Positions 27,941 to 35,762 of a stretch of 64,000 nt of DNA are shown piece by piece. The DNA is taken from NCBI RefSeq assembly GCF_005155025.1, contig NZ_CP039731.1:4295892-4359891 (forward strand), written 5' to 3'. Position 1 is the first letter of the stretch. Every line of letters begins with the position of its first letter. This DNA is from Aquitalea aquatilis. GTDB taxonomy: Bacteria; Pseudomonadota; Gammaproteobacteria; Burkholderiales; Chromobacteriaceae. Below the pieces are notes generated by a model. That model searched no databases. It worked only from the letters and a program-made list of their open reading frames with translations, and was not told the DNA's origin. The translations under genes were made by a program, and so were the position numbers.

Positions 27941-29757
27941 GCTGCTTTCCTTTCCTCTGCACGGGCCACGGCCACCACTTCGCCGTTTTCGATCCAGAAC
28001 GACTGCATGGTGTCGGGCAGCTTGGTCGGGACTTCCTTGAGGGTGCCGCACACCACAGCGCTGTCCAGGTCGCCGCCGTAGGCCAGTTCATCCAGTAGGC
28101 CCAGCATGTCCTTGCGGCCGGCCATATCCAGCACGTCGAAGCGGTCCAGCACCACAAGCCTGAGGCCCGACAGGTTGGCCACCACCAGCGCCAGCAGGCA
28201 GTCAGTGCGCCACTGCTCAGACTCGGACAGCAGGCCGTACACGCGGCCGTCGGCGGTGATGTCCATGTCGTGGCTGATCTGTACGCGCGCCCAGCCGGCC
28301 AACTTGGCGTATTCGAACAGCAGGTCATTCACCGGGCGCAGGGCGTCGGCCAGGATCTCGCCCGGGATGCCATCCGGCGCCAAGGCGTCGGCGATCAGGC
28401 TCCAGGCCAGCACGTCGGCGTGGTGCTTACCGGCTTCCTTGGTTTTCTTGGCAGCCTCGGCCGCAGCGCGCTGGCTGGCGCGGTGGCCTTCCAGATCGGC
28501 TGCCAGCTTCTTCTGGCTAGCCTGCAGGGTGTTGATGCGCTCTGCCGCTGCGGCTACCTGGGCGTCGGTGACGGTCTCGCCGCCCTCTTCCTCCTGCAGG
28601 ACCTTCAGTTGTGCGGCAGCATCCTGCGCCTGCTTGAGGTCGCGGTGGTCGTTGGCCACGGCGCGTTCCATCATGCCCAGCGAGCGCTGCAGTTCAGGCA
28701 GGTGGGCGAGGTCTTCCGGACTGGCTGGCTTACCCTCTTCATTCAGGCTACCGTGCGCGTCCTCGTAGAGGTCCAGCGCATTGCAGGCGTTGACGTAGAC
28801 AGGCCGGTCGCTGCCCAGCGGCTGCTTCTCGTTCACCATGCCGTTCAGTGCTCTGGCCAGGTCGTGCACCAGCCCCGTGCGAGGAGCCGGGCCGGCGGAG
28901 ATGGCCGCCACCTGATCCTTCACGTTGGCCAGATCCTGCTCATCGACCACCAGCCGCTTTTCGATGCTGGCCAACTTGCCGGCCTGCTCGGTCAGCTGGG
29001 CGATCTTGGCGGCGCGGCCACCGGATGCCTGGTGCTGAGCCTTCAGGGTGCCGAGGTTCTGCTGTGCCTGTGCAATCTCACCATTGACGACATCGAGGTC
29101 GTGCTCGGCCTGCAGGATGGCTTCCTCGGCCACCACCGGCTTGTCGGCCTTCCAGCCCTCGGCCTTCTTCTCGCCGTAGGTCTCGCCGGTCACGGCGCGC
29201 CAGGCGCCTTTCGCCTCGGTGGCGCGGGTTTTGGCATCCTTCTCAGCGGACGGGAAACCGGCGCGCAGCAGCGGCAGCACCGCATCGACCTTGACCGGAT
29301 CGGCGCCACGGGCGGCCAGGCGCTTTTGCACCTCTTCAGCGCTGGCACGGCAGCCGGTCAGGGTGAACAACACGCTGCGGCGGTCGTCGGCTGCAGCCGC
29401 GGCGAAGCGTTCCGGCGACAGGACGTACTGCAGCGCTGCGCGCGCCTTCTCCGGATCCTCGATCTGCTTGCCGAAGAACTTGGTCTCGCCATCCGGCAGG
29501 GTCGTCTCGGTGCGGCGGCCGTCGGCCAGCTCGACGGAGATCGAAGCGGCCTTCTGGCCCTCGGCCACCATCTGCAGGTAATCCTTCTTCTTGCTCACGC
29601 GGGTGGGTTCACCGCTGAGAGCCATCACAACAGCATCGCGCAGCGAAGACTTGCCCGCGCCGTTCTTGCCGCTGACCAGGGCAACCGGGGCATGCAGCTG
29701 CATGTCAGCGTTGCGCAGGGACTGGAAATTGCTGATCTTGATCGATTGGAGTTTCAT
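27937..29757 (-). CDS. SbcC/RecF-like AAA ATPase of the phage recombination region
   Basis: 606 residues in an SMC-like layout. The Walker A motif VSGKNGAGKSSLRDAV is at about 29-44. Long coiled-coil arms (about 200-450) follow, with an AAAA-rich turn between. A C-terminal half-site has LSESEQWRTD as a signature-like loop and LRLVVLDRFDVLD as Walker B, where the usual Glu after Asp is Arg. This loss of the catalytic Glu may mean slow or no ATP hydrolysis. It lies four genes from recT and probably takes part in recombination or end processing; no SbcD-like nuclease is adjacent. Confidence 0.82.
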   Translation of the reverse strand: MKLQSIKISNFQSLRNADMQLHAPVALVSGKNGAGKSSLRDAVVMALSGEPTRVSKKKDYLQMVAEGQKAASISVELADGRRTETTLPDGETKFFGKQIEDPEKARAALQYVLSPERFAAAAADDRRSVLFTLTGCRASAEEVQKRLAARGADPVKVDAVLPLLRAGFPSAEKDAKTRATEAKGAWRAVTGETYGEKKAEGWKADKPVVAEEAILQAEHDLDVVNGEIAQAQQNLGTLKAQHQASGGRAAKIAQLTEQAGKLASIEKRLVVDEQDLANVKDQVAAISAGPAPRTGLVHDLARALNGMVNEKQPLGSDRPVYVNACNALDLYEDAHGSLNEEGKPASPEDLAHLPELQRSLGMMERAVANDHRDLKQAQDAAAQLKVLQEEEGGETVTDAQVAAAAERINTLQASQKKLAADLEGHRASQRAAAEAAKKTKEAGKHHADVLAWSLIADALAPDGIPGEILADALRPVNDLLFEYAKLAGWARVQISHDMDITADGRVYGLLSESEQWRTDCLLALVVANLSGLRLVVLDRFDVLDMAGRKDMLGLLDELAYGGDLDSAVVCGTLKEVPTKLPDTMQSFWIENGEVVAVARAEERKAA

Positions 29758-30260
29758 GCTGCTTGCTCCCGTACCAGTTGAATGACGTTCTCGCGGGAAG
29801 CGACCGGCAGGCGTGCAACCTGCAGGGCGGCTTCCAGCTCGTCGATGCGGCGGTTTGCTTTGTCGAGCGCCTGTTCCAACATGCCGGCGCTCTCGGCCTG
29901 GGCAGCCAGGGCGATGTTCTGACTCCCGAGCTCGAGCAGTTGCTTGCGCAGGTTTTCGTTGCGGAGCTCGAGCGCGGTGTAGTCGTCAGGTTTGCTGAGG
30001 ACGCCGATCTGGTCCTTGAGCTGACGAACCTCCACCAGCAGGCCATGCCGCTCATTGCCAAGCCGATTGACGGCGCTTTCGTAGTCACGGCACAGCGACT
30101 CAACAGCCGTATAGCGAGTCTTGAGCAGATCATGCGCAGCGCGCAGCCGGTCATGGCTAGCGGCATGCTCGCGCAGCTGGGCGTTTTCCTGCTCAAGCTT
30201 GGTGATGGTCATCTCGGCGATGGCGACCAGCAGGAGGAGATTGATAGCGTTGGTTTTCAT
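29754..30260 (-). CDS. Coiled-coil phage protein with N-terminal hydrophobic segment
   Basis: 168 residues. A short hydrophobic stretch (NLLLLVAIAEMTI, about 6-19) is followed by heptad-rich sequence to about residue 150 with many Glu, Gln, Leu and Arg. It is coupled to the SMC-like ATPase by ATGA. No enzymatic motif is seen; a structural or partner role for the ATPase is speculation. Confidence 0.7.
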   Translation of the reverse strand: MKTNAINLLLLVAIAEMTITKLEQENAQLREHAASHDRLRAAHDLLKTRYTAVESLCRDYESAVNRLGNERHGLLVEVRQLKDQIGVLSKPDDYTALELRNENLRKQLLELGSQNIALAAQAESAGMLEQALDKANRRIDELEAALQVARLPVASRENVIQLVREQAA

Positions 30261-30271
30261 CGGGTCATTCC

Positions 30272-30952
30272 TTATCGGGTGGTCAGCACTTCACGGCTGC
30301 CATTGCTTTGCATGGGGGAGACAATGCCGACCTGCTCCATTCCTTCGATCAGGCGGGCTGCGCGGTTGTAGCCGATGCGCAGCTGACGCTGTACGGAGGA
30401 GATCGACGCCCTGCCGCTCTGCATGACGCTTTTGCAGGCCTCGTCGAACAGCGGGTCATCCTGGCCACCGCCTTCGGTCAGTGCCGTGGTGAAGGTCACG
30501 CTGGGGGCCGACTCTTCAGCGCCGAACAGATCCGGCTGGGCGGCCACATACACGTCGACCTCTTCCTGCAGCAGCTCGGCCAGCGTGGCGCATTCGTCCT
30601 TCATCGGCTGGAAGCTGCACTGCCAGGTCAGCCAGAGCTGATTGCCGTCGAGCGGCTCGATCTGGAATTTGCTGACGCGCACGCCATGGAAGCGGCAACC
30701 GGCAATCACCAGTTCGCAGTCCTGCACCTCGTGCTTGTACTTCAGCGGCTCCATCATCTGGTTGCGGACGGCACCGGTACCGGGCAGGTACAGGAAGCTC
30801 TCCAGCTGCTCGTCGAAGAACACCAGGGCGGCACTTCCTGTTTTCGCCGTCAATTTGAGGTCCAGAGCGAGGGTCTTGTCCTCGTCCGGACCTTCCTTCC
30901 GAGCATTGAAGTGCTTGATCTCGGCTTTGCCTTGGAAGTTGAACAAGGACAT
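30272..30952 (-). CDS. Phage protein with C-terminal FtsK gamma domain
   Basis: 226 residues. The N-terminal ~155 residues form a phage domain I do not recognise. Residues about 166-223 are an FtsK gamma winged-helix domain with [27 protein letters not shown] and NGSREVL, very close to the end of host FtsK. In FtsK this domain reads KOPS sequences and activates XerCD at dif. There is no motor domain here. The gene lies directly between recT and a coiled-coil gene in the early operon, so a recombination or segregation role is plausible. Confidence 0.85.
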   Translation of the reverse strand: MSLFNFQGKAEIKHFNARKEGPDEDKTLALDLKLTAKTGSAALVFFDEQLESFLYLPGTGAVRNQMMEPLKYKHEVQDCELVIAGCRFHGVRVSKFQIEPLDGNQLWLTWQCSFQPMKDECATLAELLQEEVDVYVAAQPDLFGAEESAPSVTFTTALTEGGGQDDPLFDEACKSVMQSGRASISSVQRQLRIGYNRAARLIEGMEQVGIVSPMQSNGSREVLTTR

Positions 30953-30955
30953 GGC

Positions 30956-32032
30956 TTACTCCATGTCGGCCAGGTCGCGCTGACGACGCTGGCGGCCCTG
31001 CGGTTGCTGCTGGTTGGCGATGGTCTGCTCGACGATCTTGGCGTCGTGGTCCGACAGGCTGCGGGCGATGTCGCGGGCCATGTCCAAGTCGCCAGCCTTC
31101 ACGAAGCCCAGGGCATCTTCCAGGCCGAACATAGATTCCTGCCCGCCCTGCTCTTGCTGCTGCAGGACTTCGCCGGTTTCGAGGTCAACGTCCGGCGGCG
31201 GTGCCTGCTCGGCGCTTCCGGTACCGGCATCGTCCTGGCCAGGCTGCGGCGCGTCGTCATCGACCACGCTGTATTCGCCGGTCAGGATGGCCGCGTTGTC
31301 CTGCGTCTGGCCGGCGTCGGCACGCTCATCCAGCCCGACCGCCTGCTGCAGCTCGATCGACACCGGCAGGTACTTGAACAGGCGACGGATAACCGTCTTC
31401 TTGGCCATCTCGTCGAAGTGCGACACCCACGGGCCGTTGTTGCCGGCTTTGCTCTGCGCACGCACCTTCTCCACTTCCAGGCGGCTCATGACTTCGAACT
31501 GGATGCCGCCATCCTTGAGGCGTGCCACGGCGTAGACGTGGGTCAGCGGGCCGGGCTCGCCGTTTTCGCAGGGGACGTGCTGCAGGTCTTCATGCAGCCC
31601 GTACTGGTAGCTGAACTTGTCGTTCTGGTAGACCGCGCGTGCGGCCAGGCTGACGATCTGACCGGAGCGGCGCGCCAGGTCGATCATGCCGCGATAGCCG
31701 ACGATGAACTGCACCTCGGTGATACCCTTGCGGCGGTTCTCGAACGGCAGCAGGTAGGCGTGGCCGAGTGCACCGCCCGGCTCCAGGCCGAGCTGGGCGC
31801 ACTGCATGATGGCGCCGAGGAAAGAGGTCTGCTCGCAACGAGCCAGCGCCGGCACCTTGCGGATCTCGGTCAGCGCGATGCGTGCCAGGCGGTCGGACGT
31901 CATGTGCTTCGGCAGGGCCAGCGCCATCTGCGCCTTGATCTTCGGATCGGACATCAGCGCAGCGATGGTCTGCGGCTTGTTGCTGGTGGCTACTTGGCCG
32001 GTAGCGGCGGCTTTGAGGGCTTGAGTGCTCAT
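30956..32032 (-). CDS. recT: RecT family single-strand annealing protein
   Basis: 358 residues. Family stretches: LARIALTEIRKVPALARC, FLGAIMQCAQLGLEPGG, AYLLPFENRRKG and VQFIVGYRGMIDLARRSGQI. It binds ssDNA and anneals complementary strands in phage recombination. The C-terminal ~110 residues are acidic, Gln-rich and variable, as is common. It is placed 10 bp after the YqaJ exonuclease gene, giving the usual exonuclease-annealase pair. Confidence 0.95.
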   Translation of the reverse strand: MSTQALKAAATGQVATSNKPQTIAALMSDPKIKAQMALALPKHMTSDRLARIALTEIRKVPALARCEQTSFLGAIMQCAQLGLEPGGALGHAYLLPFENRRKGITEVQFIVGYRGMIDLARRSGQIVSLAARAVYQNDKFSYQYGLHEDLQHVPCENGEPGPLTHVYAVARLKDGGIQFEVMSRLEVEKVRAQSKAGNNGPWVSHFDEMAKKTVIRRLFKYLPVSIELQQAVGLDERADAGQTQDNAAILTGEYSVVDDDAPQPGQDDAGTGSAEQAPPPDVDLETGEVLQQQEQGGQESMFGLEDALGFVKAGDLDMARDIARSLSDHDAKIVEQTIANQQQPQGRQRRQRDLADME

Positions 32033-32042
32033 GGTCTGGTCC

Positions 32043-32948
32043 TTACTTGATGCGGAGTACGCGGCTCACAGAGGCCTTGCGGAATTCTTCATACAGGGCC
32101 GGGTGGGCCACTTCGAAAGCCTTGGTATCAAAGCGGCGGGTGGTCTGACTCTTCCAGGTCAGCACCGGGCGGCCCATCACCGTCAGGGCGGTGTTGTCCT
32201 GCATGAAGAGCTTGATGCGCTCTTCCTGAACCTCGATTTCGCTCTCCAGGCGCTTCACATTGCCCTTGAGGTCACGCAGCAGGTTGAAGGCGTCCAGCAC
32301 CTTCACGTCGGCCTCGATGCTGGTTCCTGCGTCACGCTCGAATAGGCGCAGGATGTCGCTCACTGCCGTGGCTGGCGGCGGGTCGAGGTTGGTGATGCGG
32401 TCCCAGAAGGCCAGTTCCTGCTCGCGGATCGCCGCGATGGTTTCTTCGTCGCGGTCGACCTGGTACACGCGGAAGTCGTCACCGCCGATCAGTACGCCGA
32501 ACACCGTGCGCTGCTTACCGGTCACCATCAGGCCGTGCATGGCCTGGGCGGTGTAGTGCACCGGGATGGCATCGGTCTGTTCCTCACCCCATTCCTTGGC
32601 CTTGAACGGGCTCACGGTCTTGATCTCGATGTTCTCGCCGCTGGCGGCCTCGGCATCGATCTCGGCAGCGATGAAGTCGTATTCCGGGTCGAGATAGCGG
32701 CAGCCGCGGCGGACGATCTCCAGGCCCGTTTCCTCGGCCAGCAGGTCGATCACGTACGGTTCCATGCGCTGGCCACGGGTCAACACCTTCTGACGCATCG
32801 GGTCGAGCGGTTCGGCGCGCGGCTGGACCTTGTCCAGGTAGACGTCCAGCGGCGTGCGCCAGGGGGAGATCCCGAGGATCCCGGCGACATCGCTACCACC
32901 GAGGTACTTGGTGCGCTCAAGCTGGCCAACATTGATAGGGGCATTCAT
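32043..32948 (-). CDS. YqaJ-type viral recombinase (exonuclease)
   Basis: 301 residues. The N-terminal segment YLGGSDVAGILGISPWRTP begins the PD-(D/E)xK fold; acidic and Lys catalytic residues fall in AAEIDAEAASGENIEIKTV. It probably degrades one strand of double-stranded ends so that RecT can load. A helical C-terminal part (about 200-270) precedes a short strand-rich end. ATG at 32948. Confidence 0.92.
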   Translation of the reverse strand: MNAPINVGQLERTKYLGGSDVAGILGISPWRTPLDVYLDKVQPRAEPLDPMRQKVLTRGQRMEPYVIDLLAEETGLEIVRRGCRYLDPEYDFIAAEIDAEAASGENIEIKTVSPFKAKEWGEEQTDAIPVHYTAQAMHGLMVTGKQRTVFGVLIGGDDFRVYQVDRDEETIAAIREQELAFWDRITNLDPPPATAVSDILRLFERDAGTSIEADVKVLDAFNLLRDLKGNVKRLESEIEVQEERIKLFMQDNTALTVMGRPVLTWKSQTTRRFDTKAFEVAHPALYEEFRKASVSRVLRIK

Positions 32949-32959
32949 CGCAATTCCTT

Positions 32960-33142
32960 TCAGTAGGGGTCAGTGCCGATCAACTCGCGCAGCTGGCGGC
33001 GCTGCTCAGCGTCGTCCTTGCGCTTCTTCAAATCAGCGGAAACGGGTTTGGTTTTGAACTGCACGCCGCGCATCACGGTGCGGCTGCGGGCTTCTGCGGT
33101 GACGGCGATCCAGTCGCGCATCTGGGTGTCGTGGCCGATCAC
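32960..33142 (-). CDS. Hypothetical small basic protein
   Basis: 60 residues from a GTG at 33142 that overlaps the upstream stop (GTGA) and has GAAGGA upstream. Charged, helix-rich C-terminus (VSADLKKRKDDAEQRRQL). No family recognised. Confidence 0.6.
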   Translation of the reverse strand: MIGHDTQMRDWIAVTAEARSRTVMRGVQFKTKPVSADLKKRKDDAEQRRQLRELIGTDPY

Positions 33143-33483
33143 GCTGCTTCCTTCTGCATCTGCGCCTCGGCGGCGGTGTCGATCCACTGGCGGGCGAACT
33201 CGGCCAGCGCCGGATAGCGGCGGCAGAAAGCCGGATCGCGCTCGAACGCCCCGCACAGCACTTCCTTGCCGACGAAGGCGTGAAACTCGGCGACCGCCTC
33301 GGCCGGCGTGCCCGGGCCGTACAGCGCTTCGGTGAAGCCTTCGGCCAGCTCGTCGCGGCGGTCGTCGAGCATCAGGTCGGCCGTACAGGCGATGCCGCTG
33401 GCGCGGTTGTCGGCCCGCTCTTCCGCCTTGAGGTAGTGGTGCAGGTCGTGGGTGACCGCACAGGAAATTTTCGACAGGCTCAT
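33139..33483 (-). CDS. Hypothetical phage protein, MSLS-type start
   Basis: 114 residues, helical, beginning MSLSKISCAVTHDLHHYL. The first residues resemble those of the protein at 35166-35462 (MSLSQLSAAVIQLM). Both genes are preceded by a 31/32-residue membrane peptide through an ATGA overlap. Function unknown. Confidence 0.65.
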   Translation of the reverse strand: MSLSKISCAVTHDLHHYLKAEERADNRASGIACTADLMLDDRRDELAEGFTEALYGPGTPAEAVAEFHAFVGKEVLCGAFERDPAFCRRYPALAEFARQWIDTAAEAQMQKEAA

Positions 33484-33578
33484 TGCAGCTGCTCCAGTGC
33501 TTGGGCTATGCCCATGAGGGTGAAGAAGGCGGCCACAGCCAGCAGGGCGCCGACGGTGCGAATCAGGAACGCTTTCAC
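33480..33578 (-). CDS. Small membrane peptide ending LEQLQ
   Basis: 32 residues, GTG start at 33578: two basic residues, then one hydrophobic helix (AFLIRTVGALLAVAAFFTLM) and the end AQALEQLQ. It is coupled on both sides by 4-bp overlaps (GTGA before, ATGA after). It matches in size, topology and end sequence the peptide at 35459-35554. Confidence 0.6.
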   Translation of the reverse strand: MKAFLIRTVGALLAVAAFFTLMGIAQALEQLQ

Positions 33579-33754
33579 GCGCTCACCTGCTTGGTGGTGG
33601 AAGTGACGAGGCGCAGGGCCGGGACCAGGCGAACGACCATGCTGCGGCGGTCACGTTTGGCGATGCGGCCGGTGGCTTCTTCGACGGCCTGGATCTTGTC
33701 CGGCGAGCTGGCGCGTACCGTCACGGACGGCTTGAGTGCGAAAGGTGCGTTCAT
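33575..33754 (-). CDS. Hypothetical small basic protein
   Basis: 59 residues, beginning MNAPFALKPSVTVRASSPDK, Arg/Val-rich, strand-forming. ATG at 33754 overlaps the LRR-gene stop; the stop overlaps the GTG of the next peptide. No family recognised. Confidence 0.62.
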   Translation of the reverse strand: MNAPFALKPSVTVRASSPDKIQAVEEATGRIAKRDRRSMVVRLVPALRLVTSTTKQVSA

Positions 33755-35169
33755 GCTGCTTTCTCCAAATTTTTCCCAAGATTGATGGCCAGCTCCTCAA
33801 CGCAAGCCCGCGCAGCCTGCTTGTATGCTTCAGCACGATCGCCCGAGTACTCGTTATCAACACGCTCCTCAAACTCGTGGATCGGCCCCCAGAAGCAGCC
33901 GGCAGCAATGTGCGGAATATCGCCGACCCATGCGGCAAAGATCGTGCGATTGTTGCGACCGCAGTTCTTGCGGTGAGTGACATTGCTGAAATGCTCGGGG
34001 TCGAGATACACCGAGTCAGCAGAAAACGATTCCGGCAGGCTGGTGATACCGGTGCCTTCCAGGTCCAGGAAGCCGCCGACGCTCAGGCCATCCGGCAGGC
34101 TGGTGATACCGGTGCCGCGCAGGTCCAGGGAGCCGCCGACGCTCAGACCATCCGGCAGGCTGGTGATACCGGTGCCGCGCAGGTCCAGGGAGCCGCCGAC
34201 GCTCAGGCCATCCGGCAGGCTGGTGATACCGGTGCCGCGCAGGTACAGGAAGCCGCCGACGCTCAGGCCATCCGGCAGGCTGGTGATACCGGTGCCTTCC
34301 AGGTCCAGGGAGCCGCCGACGCTCAGGCCATCCGGCAGGCTGGTGATACCGGTGCCGCGCAGGTACAGGAAGCCGCCGACGCTCAGGCCATCCGGCAGGC
34401 TGGTGATACCGGTGCCGCGCAGGTACAGGGAGCCGCCGACGCTCAGGCCATCCGGCAGGCTGGTGATACCGGTGCCTTCCAGGTCCAGGAAGCCGCCGAC
34501 GCTCAGGCCATCCGGCAGGCTGGTGATACCGGTGCCGCGCAGGTCCAGGGAGCCGCCGACGCTCAGACCATCCGGCAGGCTGGTGATACCGGTGCCGCGC
34601 AGGTCCAGGGAGCCGCCGACGCTCAGGCCATCCGGCAGGCTGGTGATACCGGTGCCGCGCAGGTACAGGAAGCCGCCGACGCTCAGGCCATCCGGCAGGC
34701 TGGTGATACCGGTGCCGCGCAGGTACAGGGAGCCGCCGACGCTCAGGCCATCCGGCAGGCTGGTGATACCGGTGCCTTCCAGGTCCAGGGAGCCGCCGAC
34801 GCTCAGGCCATCCGGCAGGCTGGTGATACCGGTGCCGCGCAGGTCCAGGGAGCCGCCGACGCTCAGGCCATCCGGCAGGCTGGTGATACCGGTGCCGCGC
34901 AGGTCCAGGGAGCCGCCGACGCTCAGGCCATCCGGCAGGCTGGTGATACCGGTGCCGCGCAGGTACAGGGAGCCGCCGACGCTCAGGCCATCCGGCAGGC
35001 TGGTGATACCGGTGCCTTCCAGGTCCAGAGAGCCGCCGACGCTCAGGCCATCCGGCAGGCTGGTGATACCGGTGCCTTCCAGGTCCAGGAAGCCGCCGAC
35101 GCTAATATGTCCGGCATCATTCGCGGTGAACGGGATGCGGTGCTTTTCGAGATACGCCAGTAAATTCAT
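33751..35169 (-). CDS. Tandem-repeat leucine-rich-repeat-like phage protein
   Basis: 472 residues. A short N-terminal part (about 1-24, MNLLAYLEKHRIPFT) is followed by 18 uninterrupted 20-residue repeats of the form GTGITSLPDGLSVGGSLDLR (about 25-385) and a non-repeat C-terminal region of about 85 residues with FAAWVGDIPHIAAGCFWGP and EFEERVDNEYSGDRAEAY. The LxL...I.SLP pattern predicts a right-handed solenoid. Repeats differ only at three places: Ser/Phe, Asp/Tyr and Glu/Arg. It is joined to both neighbours by ATGA overlaps, so it is read with the recombination genes. Related C-terminal domains occur in enterobacterial phages; function is unknown. Confidence 0.85.
   Translation of the reverse strand: MNLLAYLEKHRIPFTANDAGHISVGGFLDLEGTGITSLPDGLSVGGSLDLEGTGITSLPDGLSVGGSLYLRGTGITSLPDGLSVGGSLDLRGTGITSLPDGLSVGGSLDLRGTGITSLPDGLSVGGSLDLEGTGITSLPDGLSVGGSLYLRGTGITSLPDGLSVGGFLYLRGTGITSLPDGLSVGGSLDLRGTGITSLPDGLSVGGSLDLRGTGITSLPDGLSVGGFLDLEGTGITSLPDGLSVGGSLYLRGTGITSLPDGLSVGGFLYLRGTGITSLPDGLSVGGSLDLEGTGITSLPDGLSVGGFLYLRGTGITSLPDGLSVGGSLDLRGTGITSLPDGLSVGGSLDLRGTGITSLPDGLSVGGFLDLEGTGITSLPESFSADSVYLDPEHFSNVTHRKNCGRNNRTIFAAWVGDIPHIAAGCFWGPIHEFEERVDNEYSGDRAEAYKQAARACVEELAINLGKNLEKAA
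34021..35100. repeat. Tandem array of eighteen 60-bp repeats
   Basis: Period exactly 60 bp, 18 units, nearly identical even at synonymous positions. Differences are confined to GAC/TAC, TCC/TTC and GAA/CGC codons (minus strand) plus three private bases: gctcagAcca in units at 34141 and 34561, and a single A in the unit at 34981. The first unit (34021) and the sequence after 35100 have diverged edges. The four-unit block 34021-34260 recurs in the same order at 34441-34680. Confidence 0.97.
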
Positions 35170-35462
35170 GCCACTTTCTCCTGTGATTTCAGATGCTCCA
35201 GCACGGCCACGCTGAGCGCGGCGCAGTCGAACAGCTCGGCCGCATCGGTCGCGCTGTCTGCCAGATACACTTCGGTTACTTCGAAGCCGGCCGTCTGGCC
35301 GGGGTGGAATGCGGCCGGGCGCTCCGGCCTTGTGTAGATGCCGCGCACCACCAGGTCGAAACCATCAAACTCCAGCGTGACCTCGCCGCGCTGGTAGCCA
35401 TGCACCAGTTCGGCCTGCCGCATCAGCTGGATGACTGCGGCTGATAGCTGGGACAGGCTCAT
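35166..35462 (-). CDS. Hypothetical phage protein, MSLS-type start
   Basis: 98 residues from the ATG at 35462 (MSLSQLSAAVIQLMRQAEL), followed by strand-rich sequence and an acidic helix at the end. The N-terminus resembles the protein at 33139-33483. The ATG overlaps the stop of a small membrane peptide, and the stop overlaps the ATG of the repeat gene. Function unknown. Confidence 0.65.
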   Translation of the reverse strand: MSLSQLSAAVIQLMRQAELVHGYQRGEVTLEFDGFDLVVRGIYTRPERPAAFHPGQTAGFEVTEVYLADSATDAAELFDCAALSVAVLEHLKSQEKVA

Positions 35463-35554
35463 GGCAACTGCTCCAGCACCTCGGCCACCACCGTGCAGAT
35501 GATGAACATCGTCACCACGAGCAGGCCGCCAAGGATGTTTTTCAGGGTTTTCAT
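35459..35554 (-). CDS. Small membrane peptide ending LEQLP
   Basis: 31 residues: basic start MKTLKN, one hydrophobic helix (ILGGLLVVTMFIICTVVA) and the end EVLEQLP. Overlaps its neighbours by ATGA on both sides. Counterpart of the peptide at 33480-33578. Confidence 0.62.
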   Translation of the reverse strand: MKTLKNILGGLLVVTMFIICTVVAEVLEQLP

Positions 35555-35679
35555 GGCCGCACCTCGTGTACCGGAATGCCGTGAGCGGAGAAGCCGACGA
35601 AGCGCAGATGAACACCCTGCGCCCGCAGCTCGCTGGCCATTTCTTCAGTCAGCCAGCCGATGATTTTGGTGATGGTCAT
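35551..35679 (-). CDS. Hypothetical 42-residue protein
   Basis: Starts MTITKIIGWLTEEMASELRA from the ATG at 35679 with GAGG 5 nt upstream. First gene of the coupled left operon after the two terminators at 35697-35791. No family recognised. Confidence 0.58.
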   Translation of the reverse strand: MTITKIIGWLTEEMASELRAQGVHLRFVGFSAHGIPVHEVRP

Positions 35680-35696
35680 TTGCACCTCAATGGAAT

Positions 35697-35721
35697 AAAA
35701 AAAGCCCGCTGGGTGGCGGGC
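35697..35721 (-). terminator. Intrinsic terminator in the left operon
   Basis: On the minus strand the stem GCCCGC/GCGGGC with a 6-nt loop is followed by seven T. It lies 18 bp upstream of the ATG at 35679, so it would block expression of the recombination genes unless read through. Confidence 0.85.
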
Positions 35722-35762
35722 AAAGGGACTGCTGAGGAGAGTCATGCAGGGTAAATCTGTGG

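Noticed and set aside
28270..32050. Plus-strand frames of 503 and 580 residues opposite the ATPase and recT genes
   Set aside because: Shadows of well-supported minus-strand genes; no ribosome sites or family motifs.
34021..35100. Repeat array as a CRISPR
   Set aside because: Units are contiguous with no unique spacers, have a 60-bp coding period and lie inside an open frame; no cas genes are near.
33736..35215. Two long plus-strand open frames (475 and 412 residues) across the repeat array
   Set aside because: They exist because a 60-bp repeat without stop codons keeps several frames open. The minus frame has the LRR pattern, coupled neighbours and a plausible non-repeat C-terminus.
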